In this document: positions 39,401-53,573 of the stretch, one piece after another | How positions within the stretch are numbered: the first letter of the stretch is position 1 | Layout: each line of letters begins with the position of its first letter | Assembly: GCA_034687125.1 (NCBI GenBank) | Contig: JAQGBZ010000109.1 | Span: 121,415-185,414, forward strand | Direction: 5' to 3' | DNA from: Neelides folsomi | Lineage: Eukaryota > Arthropoda > Collembola > Neelipleona > Neelidae | Length of the DNA: 64,000 nucleotides | Position numbers and translations under genes: made by a program | Notes under the pieces: model-generated | What the model was told of the DNA's origin: nothing | Database searches by the model: none | Seen by the model: the letters and a program-made list of their open reading frames with translations, nothing else

Positions 39401-42400
39401 GTCAATAAGTAAGTATTAGGTATCGTTCTTTAGGATGTTAGTAATATAACTTTCATGGTTAATATACATTGAACTAATATGATTGGCTACGGTCGTTTTA
39501 GATTAGTATTTCTACTTATTCACCTTTACGGGAGTATTTATTTGGTAAGTATAGGAATTTCCCCATCTGGATGAAATTATTATAATATTGAGTTTCGAGA
39601 AAAGTTGAGTAAAAGGGAAAATATGGGGTGAATTTTTAGGTAAACGAAGAAGCCGTCAATTTATGAAAAGGGACTTTTCCTAACAGCCATAAATCGTTCT
39701 CAATCAAAATAGGTAGACAAAAGATATGGTTATATAACATTTTCTTATGTCCCTCTTGTCCTCGATTCGCCATTGCATGCAAAGACTTTGCTGTACTTGC
39801 CGCTGTAATGATGAGGTCGATACGAGCGAGAGTTGAATGCGAGGGCGAATTGGTATGATTGTGCACTTTGGCGGTTATAATATAATGAGAGGCCCTGGGA
39901 TAGGCGTCTCCAAATGAAGTTGAAGAGAGGCTGGAAGGGAGAGGACAAAGGGAGGAAGGTGAGCATTTGAAAGGGAAGAAAGGGCGATGGAGAAGATTGC
40001 TTTCCTTATTTTCTACCTCTCCGCCTAATTCTCGGCTCCCTTCGGTCTCGCTCTCTCCATGTGCATGCTGAAGAGACCTATTGTGTCCACGATTAAAAAT
40101 TTAAAGAGAAATCCATCATGAACGGCTATTTTCACTAAATCATACTCAACTCACTCTTACGTAAACCCCGTGGAGGTCTTTTAGCCTGTAAGTCGAGACA
40201 GATCCAGGGATCCACCTCTTCTATGCTCCTCGTCCTATAGAAACTATTTGCTCTCCTCCCACTTCGCCCTTCTTCACTCACCAAATCAACACACACTCCC
40301 AACCATTTAGATCAATTCCTTCATCCTCACTCACAACTTACCAATCACAAGTCATTGCCTTCATGCCAAAAACCCTTCAATGTTGATTATCAAAATTATT
40401 AAATTCCCCATTCATTTTTCCTAAAACTCCCTTTTCTACTCGGCTTTTTATTCAAGACATTTATGTAGTAATACACGCAAAGAGTATATTGACTCATCAT
40501 AGCAGTTAGTTTAAAAATTTCATTCAACCTCTAAAAATGATATAAATATTAATTAACTACAATTAAGGCATAATTATTCAAATTGCAAGATGACTCTTTA
40601 AAAAATATTTTTTAGATTAAAAGCTTAAAATACAGATTAAAAATGATTTTTTGAAATTCGATTAAACATTTGGAAACTGAGAGATGGGCGAAAAGAGTGA
40701 AAACAATAGGATAGATACAATTTGTATTTGAGGGTTCTGGATGGAATTTACACAGAGTAGATTTACGTTCCCATTGAAGAGGATAAATCATTTCCAACAA
40801 AGTTGGTGGAAGTAATAGGGACATTAATGACTATTAATTTTCTCAGCCCCTCCTCAAAGTGGAGGGAAAGGGAGTTGAAGAAATTGGAAGGGAGTGTCTA
40901 CTAATGAATATGGCAAAAGGGGGAAAAGCTTCTCAACTTTTCTCAAATGAAACCAGGGTTGTAAATGTTCGGGAAAGCCGGGGCAGAGAAAGCAAATGGG
41001 AGAATAATTGGCTTCTTCGTTGGGTTTACTTAGAAAAAATTGAATCAGTGGTTTAGAACCAGAAGTTCTCACATAAATCTCCCCCTACAAATCCACTAAT
41101 TGATATTTCCTACTCAATTCCCTTCATTTCCTCCTTTCAATCACTTTCAATCATCTGGAAGTTGAAAGTCATCAAAACCCAATGCACTTTTATATCGGAT
41201 GAGTTGCGAGGATTTGTGCGAAATTGATATGAATTCATGATTTAATTTATTATTAATTTTTTTAAGACTCAATTGAAACGCGGGTGGTTGAATGAGCCGC
41301 CACGTGGATTGAACATAGTTATAAGTTGTTATAAGGGAAAAAGGTCGAAATGGATTGGTTGATAGGAAAATTTGTGTTAAAGATTGTAGTAATAAAGTTG
41401 GGCGGTTAAGTGGGCACTTCAGGTGTGCGGAGGTTGATTGAGGAAGGGGGAGGTCTCGAAGTCAATGAGTGAATGACAATTGAAAATCATGTCAGAGTCT
41501 GAGCGTCTGGAATTTATGCGGCCGTCATCCATATTTAACCACTTTTGTTTTCCTCCCAAGCGGAGTTGAGAGGGGAAATGCAAGATTGATGAAGGGACAG
41601 GTGTGCGGGGCAAGGGGCCCTTTTCCCACACATCCATCAAATCTCTGTCTGAGGGTAAAAGATGCAAGAGCGGTGTGCTAAATATAGGAGAGTTCATCAT
41701 TAGCTCCTCCTCACCTCCATCGTAATTTCCTCAATCCCAATTACATTTTATGACCTCCTCAAACTCTTAAGCAAATGCCTCTTGGTGGGAATGACAGCGG
41801 AGCGTAATTTGAAAAGTTTGTTAATCTCTCCAACTTTCCAAGAGTGTGGTGTTTGAGCATTAAGGATTAACATTAGGAGTCGTCCTTATGTGTCACCGCC
41901 TCCTCGACCTCCTTCCGAATGAATGTGAAATGTATAATGAAGCGAAATGAAATAAATGAGAAGTGCAATTTAACGACGGCCTCCGAGGACTCGCCCCGAA
42001 GTTGAACTCAATTTCCAACTTTGAAGAAAAATCACAATATTATTGGTCTTTTGGGAACGGAGGAAACTTTCCCCTGCAAGTTAATTAGCGTGAGAAAAAA
42101 CCCGGGTCTTATAATTACTCTTTCCTCCTCCTCCTTTTCCATCCGTCTTCGCCCTCCGAATCTCCGCGCAAGGACCCCCAAAGATACACTGACGGACGGA
42201 TGAATCCAAGTTTCCTAATTGGATGTTGGGAGACACAGGGGTCTGACATCGGGGGAATTATTCATAACTTGACTAATAATTGATCAGGCACCTGCACAGA
42301 CCTCACAACATCATCATCCTCAAACCCTCGTTGACACTGAGTAACCCAGTTTACCAAATGACCCCGCACCATGATCTTCTCCCATTTTTGCCTGACCTCT

Positions 42401-42880
42401 GACTCTCCCTTTGGTCCTCCACAGTCAAAAATCCTCAATGTGTTGAGACAGTAATGCATGCATGATCGGAATGAACAAAGAACCTCCCAATTGATCCCTT
42501 TTCAACATGTCAATTGAATCACCCGAGCTGAAAGGATACATGGGCATTCTTCAGCCCCCTTTCTCGTCCTTTTCCCGTCCCCTTGTTAGGACTCGAAAAA
42601 ATCGGATGGATTTAAAAAGAGGAAAACGCGTTTCTCCCTTTCATGTTTATTTTCCCCGTTTTTATTGTATATGGTCTCATAATATTGAAGTGCCTTCCCG
42701 GCCACCGGCCCTATAAACTTCACTCTATGACATATATGATCCCTTTGTTTCTCTCTTTTTGATTGTTCCACTTCAAGCTTCACTGCCTCGCCCATCAACT
42801 TCCCTCGCCCCGCTCGTACTTTTCAAGAAATTTACAATAATAGATATACTATTTTAGGTAAATCATGCAGAGTTATTTCT
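33481..42880. other. Gene-free mosaic of islands and AT-rich DNA
   Basis: Alternating island-type sequence (about 33.5-34.25, 35.85-37.15, 37.6-39.2 and 39.6-42.85 kb) and AT-rich stretches (about 34.3-34.8, 35.55-35.82, 37.2-37.6 and 39.2-39.6 kb). All open frames are at most about 108 codons, overlap competing frames and are not recognisable. The islands have long purine- or pyrimidine-rich runs like those at 2-7 kb and in the POU intron. No element with target duplications was found. Confidence 0.4.
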
Positions 42881-45555
42881 CCCTTTTCCCCTTCTACGAC
42901 TATTACCAACATCGCCGCTTTCCCTCACGACTTTCCTTCCCTAAACCTCATTTTTCCCCACTTACTTTTTCTATTATTCCCAACATTGAAAAAAGTCAAC
43001 TCCGTATATCACTCTCTTTTTTAAACAAATAATTGTTTAATTCACAAAAAACCATTATGTGGAGTATTATAAAATGACAACTTTGAAACACTAAATACTC
43101 ATTTATACCTATCTTGATAAAGCTTATTGGCAGGTAAAGTGATTTAAACATACGAAAAATTAAATGAAAATTTTTACATCAACGCATAATATCTTTATTC
43201 ATCGTTCATTTATTATAAAAATGTTCTATGGTGTTTAGAATACAAAATTAATTAAGCACACATTAGTTAAGATCCGTAATCGTTTTTAACTTTCGGATAC
43301 TACGAATATTTATATATGGCATTCATGCTGATGTATTTATATAATAGCACACAATCAGTGAACTAATTATAACGAATATTAATTAATTCCTGGTATTTAA
43401 AATTTCACACATTTATGTTTACATTAACAAACTGAATATGATAGATAGTATGAAACTATTAATATATACAAAAATGACTAAATTTACAAAATTGCAAAAA
43501 GAGAAAACACACCTATAAAAGTAAAGAGATAAATCGATAAATATATATTTAATTAATTTGTCTTTATAACTTTACTTACTATATACCTAGTAACAATCTT
43601 GCGTGTATTATAAAAATGTACCTTATAAATTATAAAGCTAAAAAACATTATACTATATAACTTACATATTTATTCGTTATACTTTATATGTAACATAATG
43701 TAGAGCAATATGGTACATACAAAGTTAAGATCATCATATAAAATTGGCATCGAAAATTATTAGGAATTTGTATAAAAGTAATAACTATGTTATCTCTAAC
43801 AAGATAAGTAAATAATGCATACATTATGTGCAAGTTCAATAAACTATCTTATAGATACAAATATTGGCATATATAGTAGATACATAATTATTACTGTGAT
43901 TCAATTTATATTGTACAGAATCGGGAGTTTTATTTGAATATTTAAAATATCGTTGGATTATCCCTCAAACAAAGCTCGCCATGTCGCCATTCTCAAATAA
44001 ATTTAGGACTTATTTTCCATTCATTATGTACCGTATATTTAGTAGTAAAGATTTATGTATGACTGTTTATTATTATACTCTTAGTTATTGAATAAAGTTT
44101 TGTACAATATCACTTTATATATTTTGTCAGTTCAATTAATAGATCAGATTAATAGATCTTGTATACACGCTTGAATACCTTATATTTATCCGAGAGACGA
44201 AACGCTAAATATTATGAAATGTATATTACTTATAATATAAACTACTTAATGTTAGTTATACAAAAACAAAAGGTGACCATATTCATTTAAGATAAAGGAA
44301 TTATTTAAATCAGCCTTCCTGATCGATTTTTGTTATTTTAAAATAAATTAAATATTTCTTAATAATGTAGCCATATTATGTGCCAATGCTAACAATTTAG
44401 TAGGTGTTAAGCATATATGTAAGTTAAATATAAAAACAGACAATTATTAGATATATATATATAGATAAATAAGTAGAGATGATATTCTTAAATATTGCAT
44501 TAATGAATTAAAAGAGAGTAGTTAAAAAGGTTAAAAGTTGAAAATGGATTTAAGGAATAGTTAATTCTGAGAATTGTTGAAATGGATACATTATTCCAAT
44601 TAGTCTTAAGTATCAATTACAACGTTATATGAATCCTTATGAATTTATTTAACTAGGTATATTCGATGTATAGATACTAAGTATATATTTCTGACAAGTA
44701 AGTATTACTTTCATAGTGACTTTTGAAGTCTTAAGGCACTTTAACTTAAGGCACTATGTATATTATTTTATTAGGCATTAAATAGGGCAGTGGAAATTGG
44801 CGGATTTGGCTGTTTATACAGCCGGTTTTTATATTTATCGTATTGTATAGTTTTTTAATTTAATTATAATTATCGTGGGGGTTAAAGTTAAATTATACAG
44901 TCATGTTTCAACTGTCAAAATAATTTTATCAATGTTTTTACTCTGATTTTATAAATATGGGCATTTTAATATATGTAGATTGTAATAAAAGTCAAATGCG
45001 TAATTAACATATTACATACGCAAAATTATTATTAAAACCATCATAAAAATTATTTTATATTATAAATAAACAACTAAAAGTTGTCTATAAAGTAACTAAT
45101 ATTTTAAATACACCATTAACCATTTTTCTCGCATATGTGTATTCTAGTAAAGTTTAGGATAAATGAGTCTCGTTCATAACTAAAAGTAATATTGCAATGT
45201 GTTCTAACACTATACGAAATTTCAAATTAAAATATTTCTGAAAAAATAATACAAGCACTGATTAACTATACTAACTAATCACATATGAACAAAAATACAA
45301 AAAGTATAATAGAAAATAGTTATTTAAAAGATTTCAATATCCAAATCCATTTCATAATTTGAAGGACAGAAAATGATTTTAAGTGTGGAATTGTCAAGAT
45401 GAGACTTACCATGTTTGACAATTTGAGTTAAAAGAAATAAAAGTATGTAAATAACATGTTAAATGTAAATTAGCATATTTAGAATTAATAGATTTGTGAA
45501 AAATAAAAAGTGAGGCGAAGCCTCGATGTATTCTGGTAGGATGTAAAAGTTGAGA
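42881..45555. other. AT-rich gene-free DNA 3' of the ARAP-like gene
   Basis: Strongly AT-rich DNA with no recognisable gene. It contains one ACTTAATGTTAGT copy (44244-44256), a two-copy repeat of CTTAAGGCACT around 44730-44755 and a small hairpin GGCTGT/ACAGCC around 44808-44823. None of these has a supported function. Confidence 0.5.
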
Positions 45556-48500
45556 TTAAACAATGACTGAAGGATAGATGCCTTCAGGATGGTCGGCAAG
45601 TACCAGAGTTCCAAGCCATTTGTAAAGCTCCTCTTCTGAATTGCAGCTCACCACATTTCCGAGAAAAGGTTCCTCCTTGGTCCTGGAAATATATAAATCC
45701 TTCGTTTACTTCTCCTATTCATTTTTCAATTAAGAATTTAGTGGGAGGAAAAAAGAATGCCGTAAAGGTCTTTATGGTCCAAGACCCGAGATTGGAAGGG
45801 GGAAATTAAAAGGCCCTCAACGGGGATTTCCTAATTCCCCTCCAAATAAGTCTCGATTCTCCTCATAATAAGGCATTTAAAAAGTTTTGGTGTGGGGAGA
45901 GGGACCGACGTAAGAAAGTTCCAAGAGTCTTCCAACTTTCTTCTCCACCTCACACGAGTTGAAATTTTAATTAGTGGACGGAAGGGACTTATGAAATTTT
46001 AACTTGTAATTTGAGACCAAGTGGATATAAAAAATTTGCATGACCAAGAGAAATAATTATTTTATTCTGTTGGATTGGCCCATCCTTTATCTGACGAGGA
46101 GTTGGAATCGTGAGTGATAATACAATGCAGCCAATTATTCCAAGTGCTTCCCATACACACTTTCTTTCCAACTCCTGATCTGTGCTTTAGCCCCTTTGAA
46201 TTAATCTATTTCTCTTTATCGCTTTAATTTAAGAAGAGATAGGGACTCATGAAAGCTTAAACAATATAATATGTATATGTGAAATTCAAGGGTTGACATT
46301 ACCTCTTAAATGCCTCGTTCCGCTTCATGAATGTAAAGGCCCATCTATAATTGAGAGAGTAAAAGAAGCACATAAAAATACCGCAAATTATAATTTGGTT
46401 ATAATGAGCTGCTCATTAATTCAAACCAATCATATTTAGTGAATTGATTACTTTGTTGGAGGATTTCGCTTCGATTCACATCCAAGATACCAAACGAGGT
46501 CTTCTATTTTCCATGATCCCAATTCTTGAGAGGCCTGAAATTAAATACATACGATTTAGTGTTAATTAATAATTCAACATATAATAACTATTGTGCATCT
46601 TGGAAACAATGAAAGCATCCATCTACGATTTATCTTGTTGAATCAAATCACTCAATTAACTTATTAATCAATATAATTAATTTTATACAATGACAATAAG
46701 TATAGAAATTCTTGAATGTACAATTTTATGTAAAACGCATACCTTTGAATCCTTATATTGCTTCAAAATCGCTTTACTAAATTCAAAGGGATATTTCTTG
46801 AAATTTTTTGATTTGCTGTCAGCGTATTTAAATTCTGAATAAAGAGTCGTTGGTTCTTTGGCCTAAATAAATATTTAAATGTTATAACATTTAAGAAGTA
46901 TTACAAAACATTAATTATAAATCCAATATAAATCTAATACAAAAAGTGTAATGAATATAATTGTTCTCACGTATGGATGAAGTAGAGGATATAAATGATT
47001 TGTTTTGAATATCAGGTAATTGTCCTTTCTCTCATCAGCGTCCCACACACTCCATCGAAGAACCGTCTCAATAACTTTCTCAGAAGGATGCAGAGGCCTT
47101 TCAACATCTTGTCTTTGATCGTTTTGGCCAATGACTTCAAATAGAGACAAATTCTCACACTGGTTCTTTTCATTTAATTGTTGAACGATCAGATGTGCGG
47201 TGCTGATAGGAGTCAACTAAAACAAAACATTTATTTTACAATATTCATTTTTTACTAAAGCCAATTTTCATAAAAAAAATTTTCTGAACGCAAAATACCG
47301 TAATGTTAACTGCAGAAGTTTCATCCTTTTTGCCAATATAAATCCAAATTCTCATATCACCAGAACGTTTTCGTTTTGTACATCCAAGATGAAAGTTCTC
47401 GAGCGCATCTTGCATTTTCTTTTCTCTGGCAATTTCCTTAGGGTCAACTCTGAAGAGTGTGTAATAGTTTTCAATTAACTCTTTCACAACTTCGGTCTCC
47501 AAGCACGCGTTCTTAAACGATTGAGTTGATTTCGACGACTAAACAGATCAGAGATTTTTGTTTTATAAAAGCATAAGGAGAATAAGGACATAATATATAT
47601 GTAAGGTTGTATGTAAGAGAAATGTGTATCAATAACTTATAAGCCATTACGTCAACATTCATGAGCGTTGGACCCCAGATAGGAGCCAAATTGATAAGGG
47701 GCATCAAATTTTTCTCATGTAATTCATGAACAGCATACAAATGGCAAATCAATTTCTTCAAAATGTTAAAATTAATTGGAGGCAGAGCATCAAGGAGGCG
47801 AATATACTCTTTGTGCTTGGATTCGAAACTTCTTAAATCTATAACATTCCAATGTAATTATTAAATAGTTACTGACATTTATGAAACATATTCCAAACAT
47901 TTAGCCTATGTATATAGGTATCGGGTTTACATATCGTAATGTAATTATAATGTATAAAAATAAATACTTAGGGTCAGCTTAAAATGCCATTTTTAAAGTT
48001 AAATATATTTTAGACTTACTTGAAGCGTTTAACCAATCATCGTATAATCTTTCGGTAAATAAAGGTTCAGGTAAAGTCCGAAAGAATCTTTTGAGAGTTC
48101 CGGCAACATCATGAGCTGAGAATTCTTTTTGGGATATTTGAACAGACCAACCATCTTTTTGAAAATCGGCCAATAATTGGGTAATTCTTGCATTTGAACC
48201 GCTATGTCTATAAATTCCTTCAGCAAGGGTTCCTGGAATTAATCCAATTGAAAATGAAATATTAAATTATGTAATCAAACAATCTAACACAGTTAGCTAC
48301 TTATTAGCGTTAATTATATAATATTTTTAATTTCAATTTAGCTTACCATTTGCGTAAAGGAAATCAATACATTTATCCACAATCACAGGGACATTGTCGA
48401 GAGTAAGTTGTTTCTCTTCAAAAGTTGGCCCATTATGAAGAGCCGCGGTTTTGATGTTATTTTCCCAATTGGAAGTTAACTTTGAACTATCAGTCTGAAG

Positions 48501-51271
48501 GAAAAATATCTTGCTAATTATATCAATCGTGAGAACAGTCGAGTTATCAACATAAGGACATTTATAATCACCGCCATCTTTTTGGTTTAAAACTGAAAAA
48601 CAAACGATAAGTAAAACAAATTAAATCAGTAAACTTTAAAATTCACTTTAAAATTGATCAAAAATGAAAATCATAAGAGTTGAATAATTAAAGTTAAATA
48701 ACAAAAAATTACTTACTGACTGATCGAGCTTTTCTGAGATCCAATTCAGCATGTGGAAGATGTCTTCGTCCAACAAAAGAAAAATAGAGGAATCTTTCAT
48801 TAAGAACAATCCAACTTGGTGTCCAATCACCAGTTACGCTTTCCTACAATAAAATAATAATAACGTTTAAGATACCCATTTTTATATATTTGGATAAAAT
48901 TAATTTTAATTTTAACCAATAGTTATATTTTTAATAAATGAATAATTACTTTGATGAAACACCACCCAGCTCTATCATAAGAGGAGAGGAATTTCAAGTC
49001 CAAAAACGGAGTGAACGCTTCGATGTATTTCATCATCCAAGTGTTTCTCTCATCGTTGGAACTAGTTCCAAGAATAATTGATTTTGAACCTCCAGATAAA
49101 ATAAACTGGAAGAATTTTAAATCTTGTCCGCTTGCACTTCCCCGTCGACCTTCCTTTTTAGAAATTTGTAAAACTCTTTCCAGCTCAATTTCATCAATAG
49201 GATTAGATTTATCATTATAAAACACAATTTTCCCATTATTAAACACAGCTCTTCTTTTAGTAAAGTCTTTCTTACTCAACCCTGATGGCTTGTACAAATA
49301 AGTGGAAAAGATAACGGATGGATTTGCTGTAGGCGTAAATTTACATTTTGAAGATTCCGAGTGCTCAAATGAGCAGATTGAACATGTGTGAAGCTTATCA
49401 ATATGATAGGAAGAATTTCTCTTCACGGCCGAGACCAGAGAACTAAATGAACCGGCCGCCGAGAGCTCTTCTTTAATCGGGATTAAACGGATTTTCTGAC
49501 TTAGCTTACGGAAAAAATTCCCTGATCCTTCTTTCCCTTGGCTCAGATTACTCAGATTGGATGTGGTCGAAGGACAAGGGCTGCTCGACTGAGGTGGAGT
49601 GGAGACGGTTGAAAACGTGGAGGGAGACGCGCACCTTGGAGGTTCAAGTTCAAACGTGGCCAATTCCACCGACTCATATTCATTGTCATCGGACTCTGAA
49701 TGGCCGTCCTCGTCTTCTTCGCCGGGCGGTTCTAAATGGTAAGTATTCATATTTGTACTTCGCTTCCCCGGACTGCTTTTATGGCTCTTCACTGAATCTC
49801 GATTATTCTCAAAGTAAGTAGGATTCCCGAATTCGGGCTGAAGTTTAATATCAATCGTGGGCCGAGGGGAAAAGTCGCCCGAGAATCTGTTGAGTTTGAC
49901 AGCTTGGCCCGCTTCATCCTCTTCATCGATGTATTCGTATCTACTCCCCGGGTCAGGATTTTCACCGGACGATTTTACAGGTTCGATGTGATTGAGGGTC
50001 TCTGGCTCCAGGAGCGGATCGAATTCAATGATGATGGAATTTCTTGAGGTGAGGCTTGAAGACGAATCGTTAGTTGTGACTGAATCCAATTGGGCTAACT
50101 TGTAAGTGTCTCTTTCTGGGAATACGACAATGCCGTCTTCGATGGCAACTTCATCATATTCATGTGTTGGAGGTTCGACCTTGCGCCTCAAAACAACTCC
50201 TTCCAAATTTCCCCCATGATGATCTGAAGAGTCGCTCAGTTTTTTATTTGAGGATTTGGTCAACTTCCCCGGGAGGATGCATTGAGGGATGCCCAGCACA
50301 GTGTCGTAGTGTGGGTCATAGGAACCAATAGAGTTGGCCCGCACAGCCCCTTGAACCGTGCCAAGACGGAAGGCTGGGGAAGCTTTGATGTAATTTGTCC
50401 GGGAATCTTCGACCGAGCTCATGGTGGCCCTTTTGCCCGCAGTGGAATGGGCATTTGGCTTCCTTGGAGGTTGTTGACTTTGAAAGACAAATGGATCTCC
50501 TCCGCTTCCAGACACAGATGAAGAGGAAGAGGAGTAGGAGGAAATTGGCTCGTAAATCGATTCACTCGTTTCTGTTCCCGAACCCGAATCGTTTTCTTTC
50601 CGACTCTCATCGTTCCCATTTTCCATGTCATGGGAAATAACCGGGAAGGAGGAAACGGCCCTTCGTCCGTATTTGCTCTTCCCTTTGCTTCCTCCAACTT
50701 CATTCTTCACATTGACCGTTTTGTAAATATTAAGTCCAGGGACGTCTTTTTCACTCGCGATCGAACGTCTCGTGGAAGTCTTTGGAAATAAAACCGGCTT
50801 TGCTTCCGGGTTCGGATCAGAGTAATATTCCTCACTGCTGCAGGAAAACCGACTTTTGTCAAAATTGGTCTGGCGACTTTCAAATTTCTCTTTTGACTTG
50901 GGCGGAAAGTCAACTTTGTGAATATGGCCATCTTCAAGACTCTTCTCAAAATCGTTGTCGAAGGGATTGGTTCCAGAGGAACGTTTGAAAATATTAATTG
51001 TACCTCTTTTATTAAGTTCTGCTCCGACGGACTCGAAGAGTTTGTCGTTCGAAACGCTTAACTCCTCATTGTGGTTGGTCACATCTTCATTGGAAATTAC
51101 GTTCATTGGCAAAGAGGCCAATGAGGGCGTCAGTCTTTGAAGTTGTTTCCGGGGCAAAGGAATTGGTCGAGGGCTTGATAAATTCACATTATTCAGTTCT
51201 TCGTTGCTATTTTCAAACTTGGAATTGAGGCTCTTACGAGGCATAGGAATTGGCTTCACACTTGCTTCCAT
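45556..51271 (-). CDS. RhoGAP15B: ARAP / RhoGAP15B-type PH-RhoGAP-RA signalling protein
   Basis: Eleven coding exons (minus): 51271-48950, 48843-48717, 48592-48347, 48232-48020, 47838-47651, 47538-47299, 47216-46971, 46862-46743, 46534-46452, 46344-46303 and 45682-45556. All phases agree; the product is 1317 aa. The first ~640 residues are low-complexity, with two PxPxxR motifs (PIPMPR 7-12, PIPLPR 36-41), an NPTY and several acidic Tyr sites. A PH domain follows (~655-760), then a second PH (~765-870), RhoGAP (~875-1055) with arginine finger R907 in EGIYRHSG, RA (~1093-1192, GDMRIWIYIG and ERPLHPSEKVIETVLRW) and a C-terminal PH-like region (SEEELYKWLGTLVLA). ARAP proteins bind phosphoinositides and turn off Rho GTPases at membranes and actin. 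The ArfGAP finger and ankyrin repeats of vertebrate ARAPs are absent. The start ATG has A at -3 and G at +4. Confidence 0.93.
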
Positions 51272-51317
51272 ACTTCTCTCAAGATTTGATCATTGGGCGT
51301 TTCAACTCATTTCTAAC
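51272..51317 (-). other. 5' UTR part of the ARAP-like gene, with leader intron acceptor
   Basis: On the minus strand a good acceptor (TTTGTTCAG) ends at 51318, just upstream of the ARAP-like start codon, so at least one further non-coding 5' exon should lie at higher coordinates. The leader holds a minimal upstream ORF, ATG AGT TGA. The matching donor was not identified. Confidence 0.55.
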
Positions 51318-53279
51318 CTGAACAAAGATACAAAATACGCATTAATACATAAGTATACAGACAGATAAATGTTTTCCGAATATATTTAAACAATTTTGAT
51401 TATTGCCTAATTTGGTAAATAAACACTGTGTAGATAGCAAATTGTTAAATAATGATTCACAGTTAATGAGTAAGCACAAAGACATACTTACACAAAAATA
51501 CGATATTACACTTAATAATAATAATAATAATAATAATAAAATGTCTCATTACGTAAATATATTTTCACAAATAATTGGACTCCCATTTGAACTCGTCATG
51601 AACCAACGGCATGGTGGAGTGCATCTATAAAAGAAAACAATCACTTTATATTATATTTGCAACCAGCATAGATGAACTCTGAATCCCCGGCCGACCTCAT
51701 AAACTTAATTAAATTAGCAAGCTAGGTGAATATAAATCCCGAGGACTCATCTGAAGATCCTTGACACACCTTACATATTGATAGTCGACTACCACCTGGC
51801 TAGCCGATCAATTATATTAAGATAACCGATTAAGGTGGACCTTAATCGGTAGTGGAGATTAGTTCTCCTTGAGATTTATTCCAATCGTAATTCTATAAAG
51901 TTGGGTCCTAATCTCTTAATAAGCATCCTTCCCCTTACATAAACAGTTTTGTACACGTATTACAGGGTCACTCTCTCATCACCCGGGTCAAGCTCTCAAA
52001 TTTCATCCTCAATATTCAAATAAAAAATATCGTATATTCATAAATATCAACTGTATTTAGGTATGTCGTAAGTGCATATTTATATACTCTAAGTACATTA
52101 AGTTTTTATAATGTGCTTTTAGTATGTGGTACATTCATGCAACGCTTTGGTTTATGGAAAAACTGTATCACTTATCGTAAGTATATTGCATTACATAACG
52201 CAGTAAGTAAATCAATGTAAATTATATGTATCATTATATAAGTACCCATTCTACCTATATTCAAATTGCCAAAGTAAATGTATAAATATCACATTATATT
52301 TTAAAGATATCATTATTAAGAGATAAATATAAGTATACAATTTTAAATATAAATATAATGGTTTTGAAAAGATAAGATAAAGAGATTAATCCATTTCTTC
52401 TTCTACTACAAAGATGATAAGGCATAAGCATATCGCATAAAGTACTGAATCTATCTACTGAATGTGTATATTATGTATAGTATCGTATACATATGTATAT
52501 TCACATATTTGTTCATTTATAATTCAATGAGTATAGAAGGTATCTTATATGTAATATATATAAATATCAATTTGTGCAATTAGACCATGTTTTAAAATTT
52601 AATGGCTCTTTCAATCTTTCAATACAAAGTAACAATTGTTATCCAATTCAATGATAAGATAATTGACGATTCATATTACAAACTACTGTTTTAAAAACCA
52701 TAAAAAGTATATTTATGTTAAAATGAGTCATTTGATTCCAATCCGCTTAACTAACATTTAAAACCATTTTCATTTTGTTTTTCACTCTTATTAAACTTTT
52801 AATGTCAGGTGCCTTCCGCCTTTAAACTTTCTAATTTTAAAACAGAAACTTAATTTTGCACTAAATTTCTTTTAAATGAGAAAATGAATATAATTTGTAA
52901 TAAAACCACAAATATTGAGAAATAAATTCAGGAGAATTGATATCTAATAGGTTGAATAGTTATATGATTAAATGTATATTAACTAAAATAGTTAATCTCC
53001 CCATTTCACTACCTAGTAAATTCAAAAAGAAATTAAATTCAATTATAATTGTGACTTGCCATTTATTCTAAATAAATTCGTGATGTAAACAGTCGATATT
53101 GTTTGCAATGTACAGTTACTCCTTTGGCATATATATCTCGATCTCAGCTGTGAATAAAAAGGATTTGGGTAAAATGTAGAATTCAACACACTTTAAATTA
53201 GTTAATTGATTCCAAACTGAACAGTATTAGGAGATTCTGAGCTAGGGTCACAATTTAAATAAAAACTTTCTAAACTTTT
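51318..53279. other. AT-rich DNA (ARAP-like leader intron or intergenic)
   Basis: AT-rich sequence with no recognisable coding exon. A short GC-richer block (about 51680-52000) contains a hairpin: TTAAGATAACCGATTAAGGT followed by ACCTTAATCGGT (about 51816-51852). Confidence 0.5.
51513..51540. repeat. (AAT)n microsatellite
   Basis: About nine uninterrupted AAT units upstream of the ARAP-like gene, probably in its leader intron. Confidence 0.9.
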
Positions 53280-53573
53280 ATGGCTTCAAGAGAACTTAAA
53301 TTAAAAATTGTGCATTTTCTGGGATTGCAGTCAATAAATACGATAATACATGGGGAGAGAGTTGAAAAAATGGATCATTTAACAGTACATATGCGAGGAT
53401 TGGATGAAGAGAGTTTAGCATTTAAAGACTTACATTATACTCCCAACTTCCACTTTATAATTATAAAAGTATCTATATGTCCTATACTAATAAAAGTTAA
53501 CGAAATGGGAATGAAAAATGTTAAGAGCACAAATTACCAGTTTTTCACTCACTCTGAATACTTCAAGACTCGT

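Noticed and set aside
48923-48949. C-terminal extension of the large ARAP-like frame past 48950
   Set aside because: This is intron read-through: the donor GTAATT follows the codon for Lys774 and the next exon continues the PH domain in phase.
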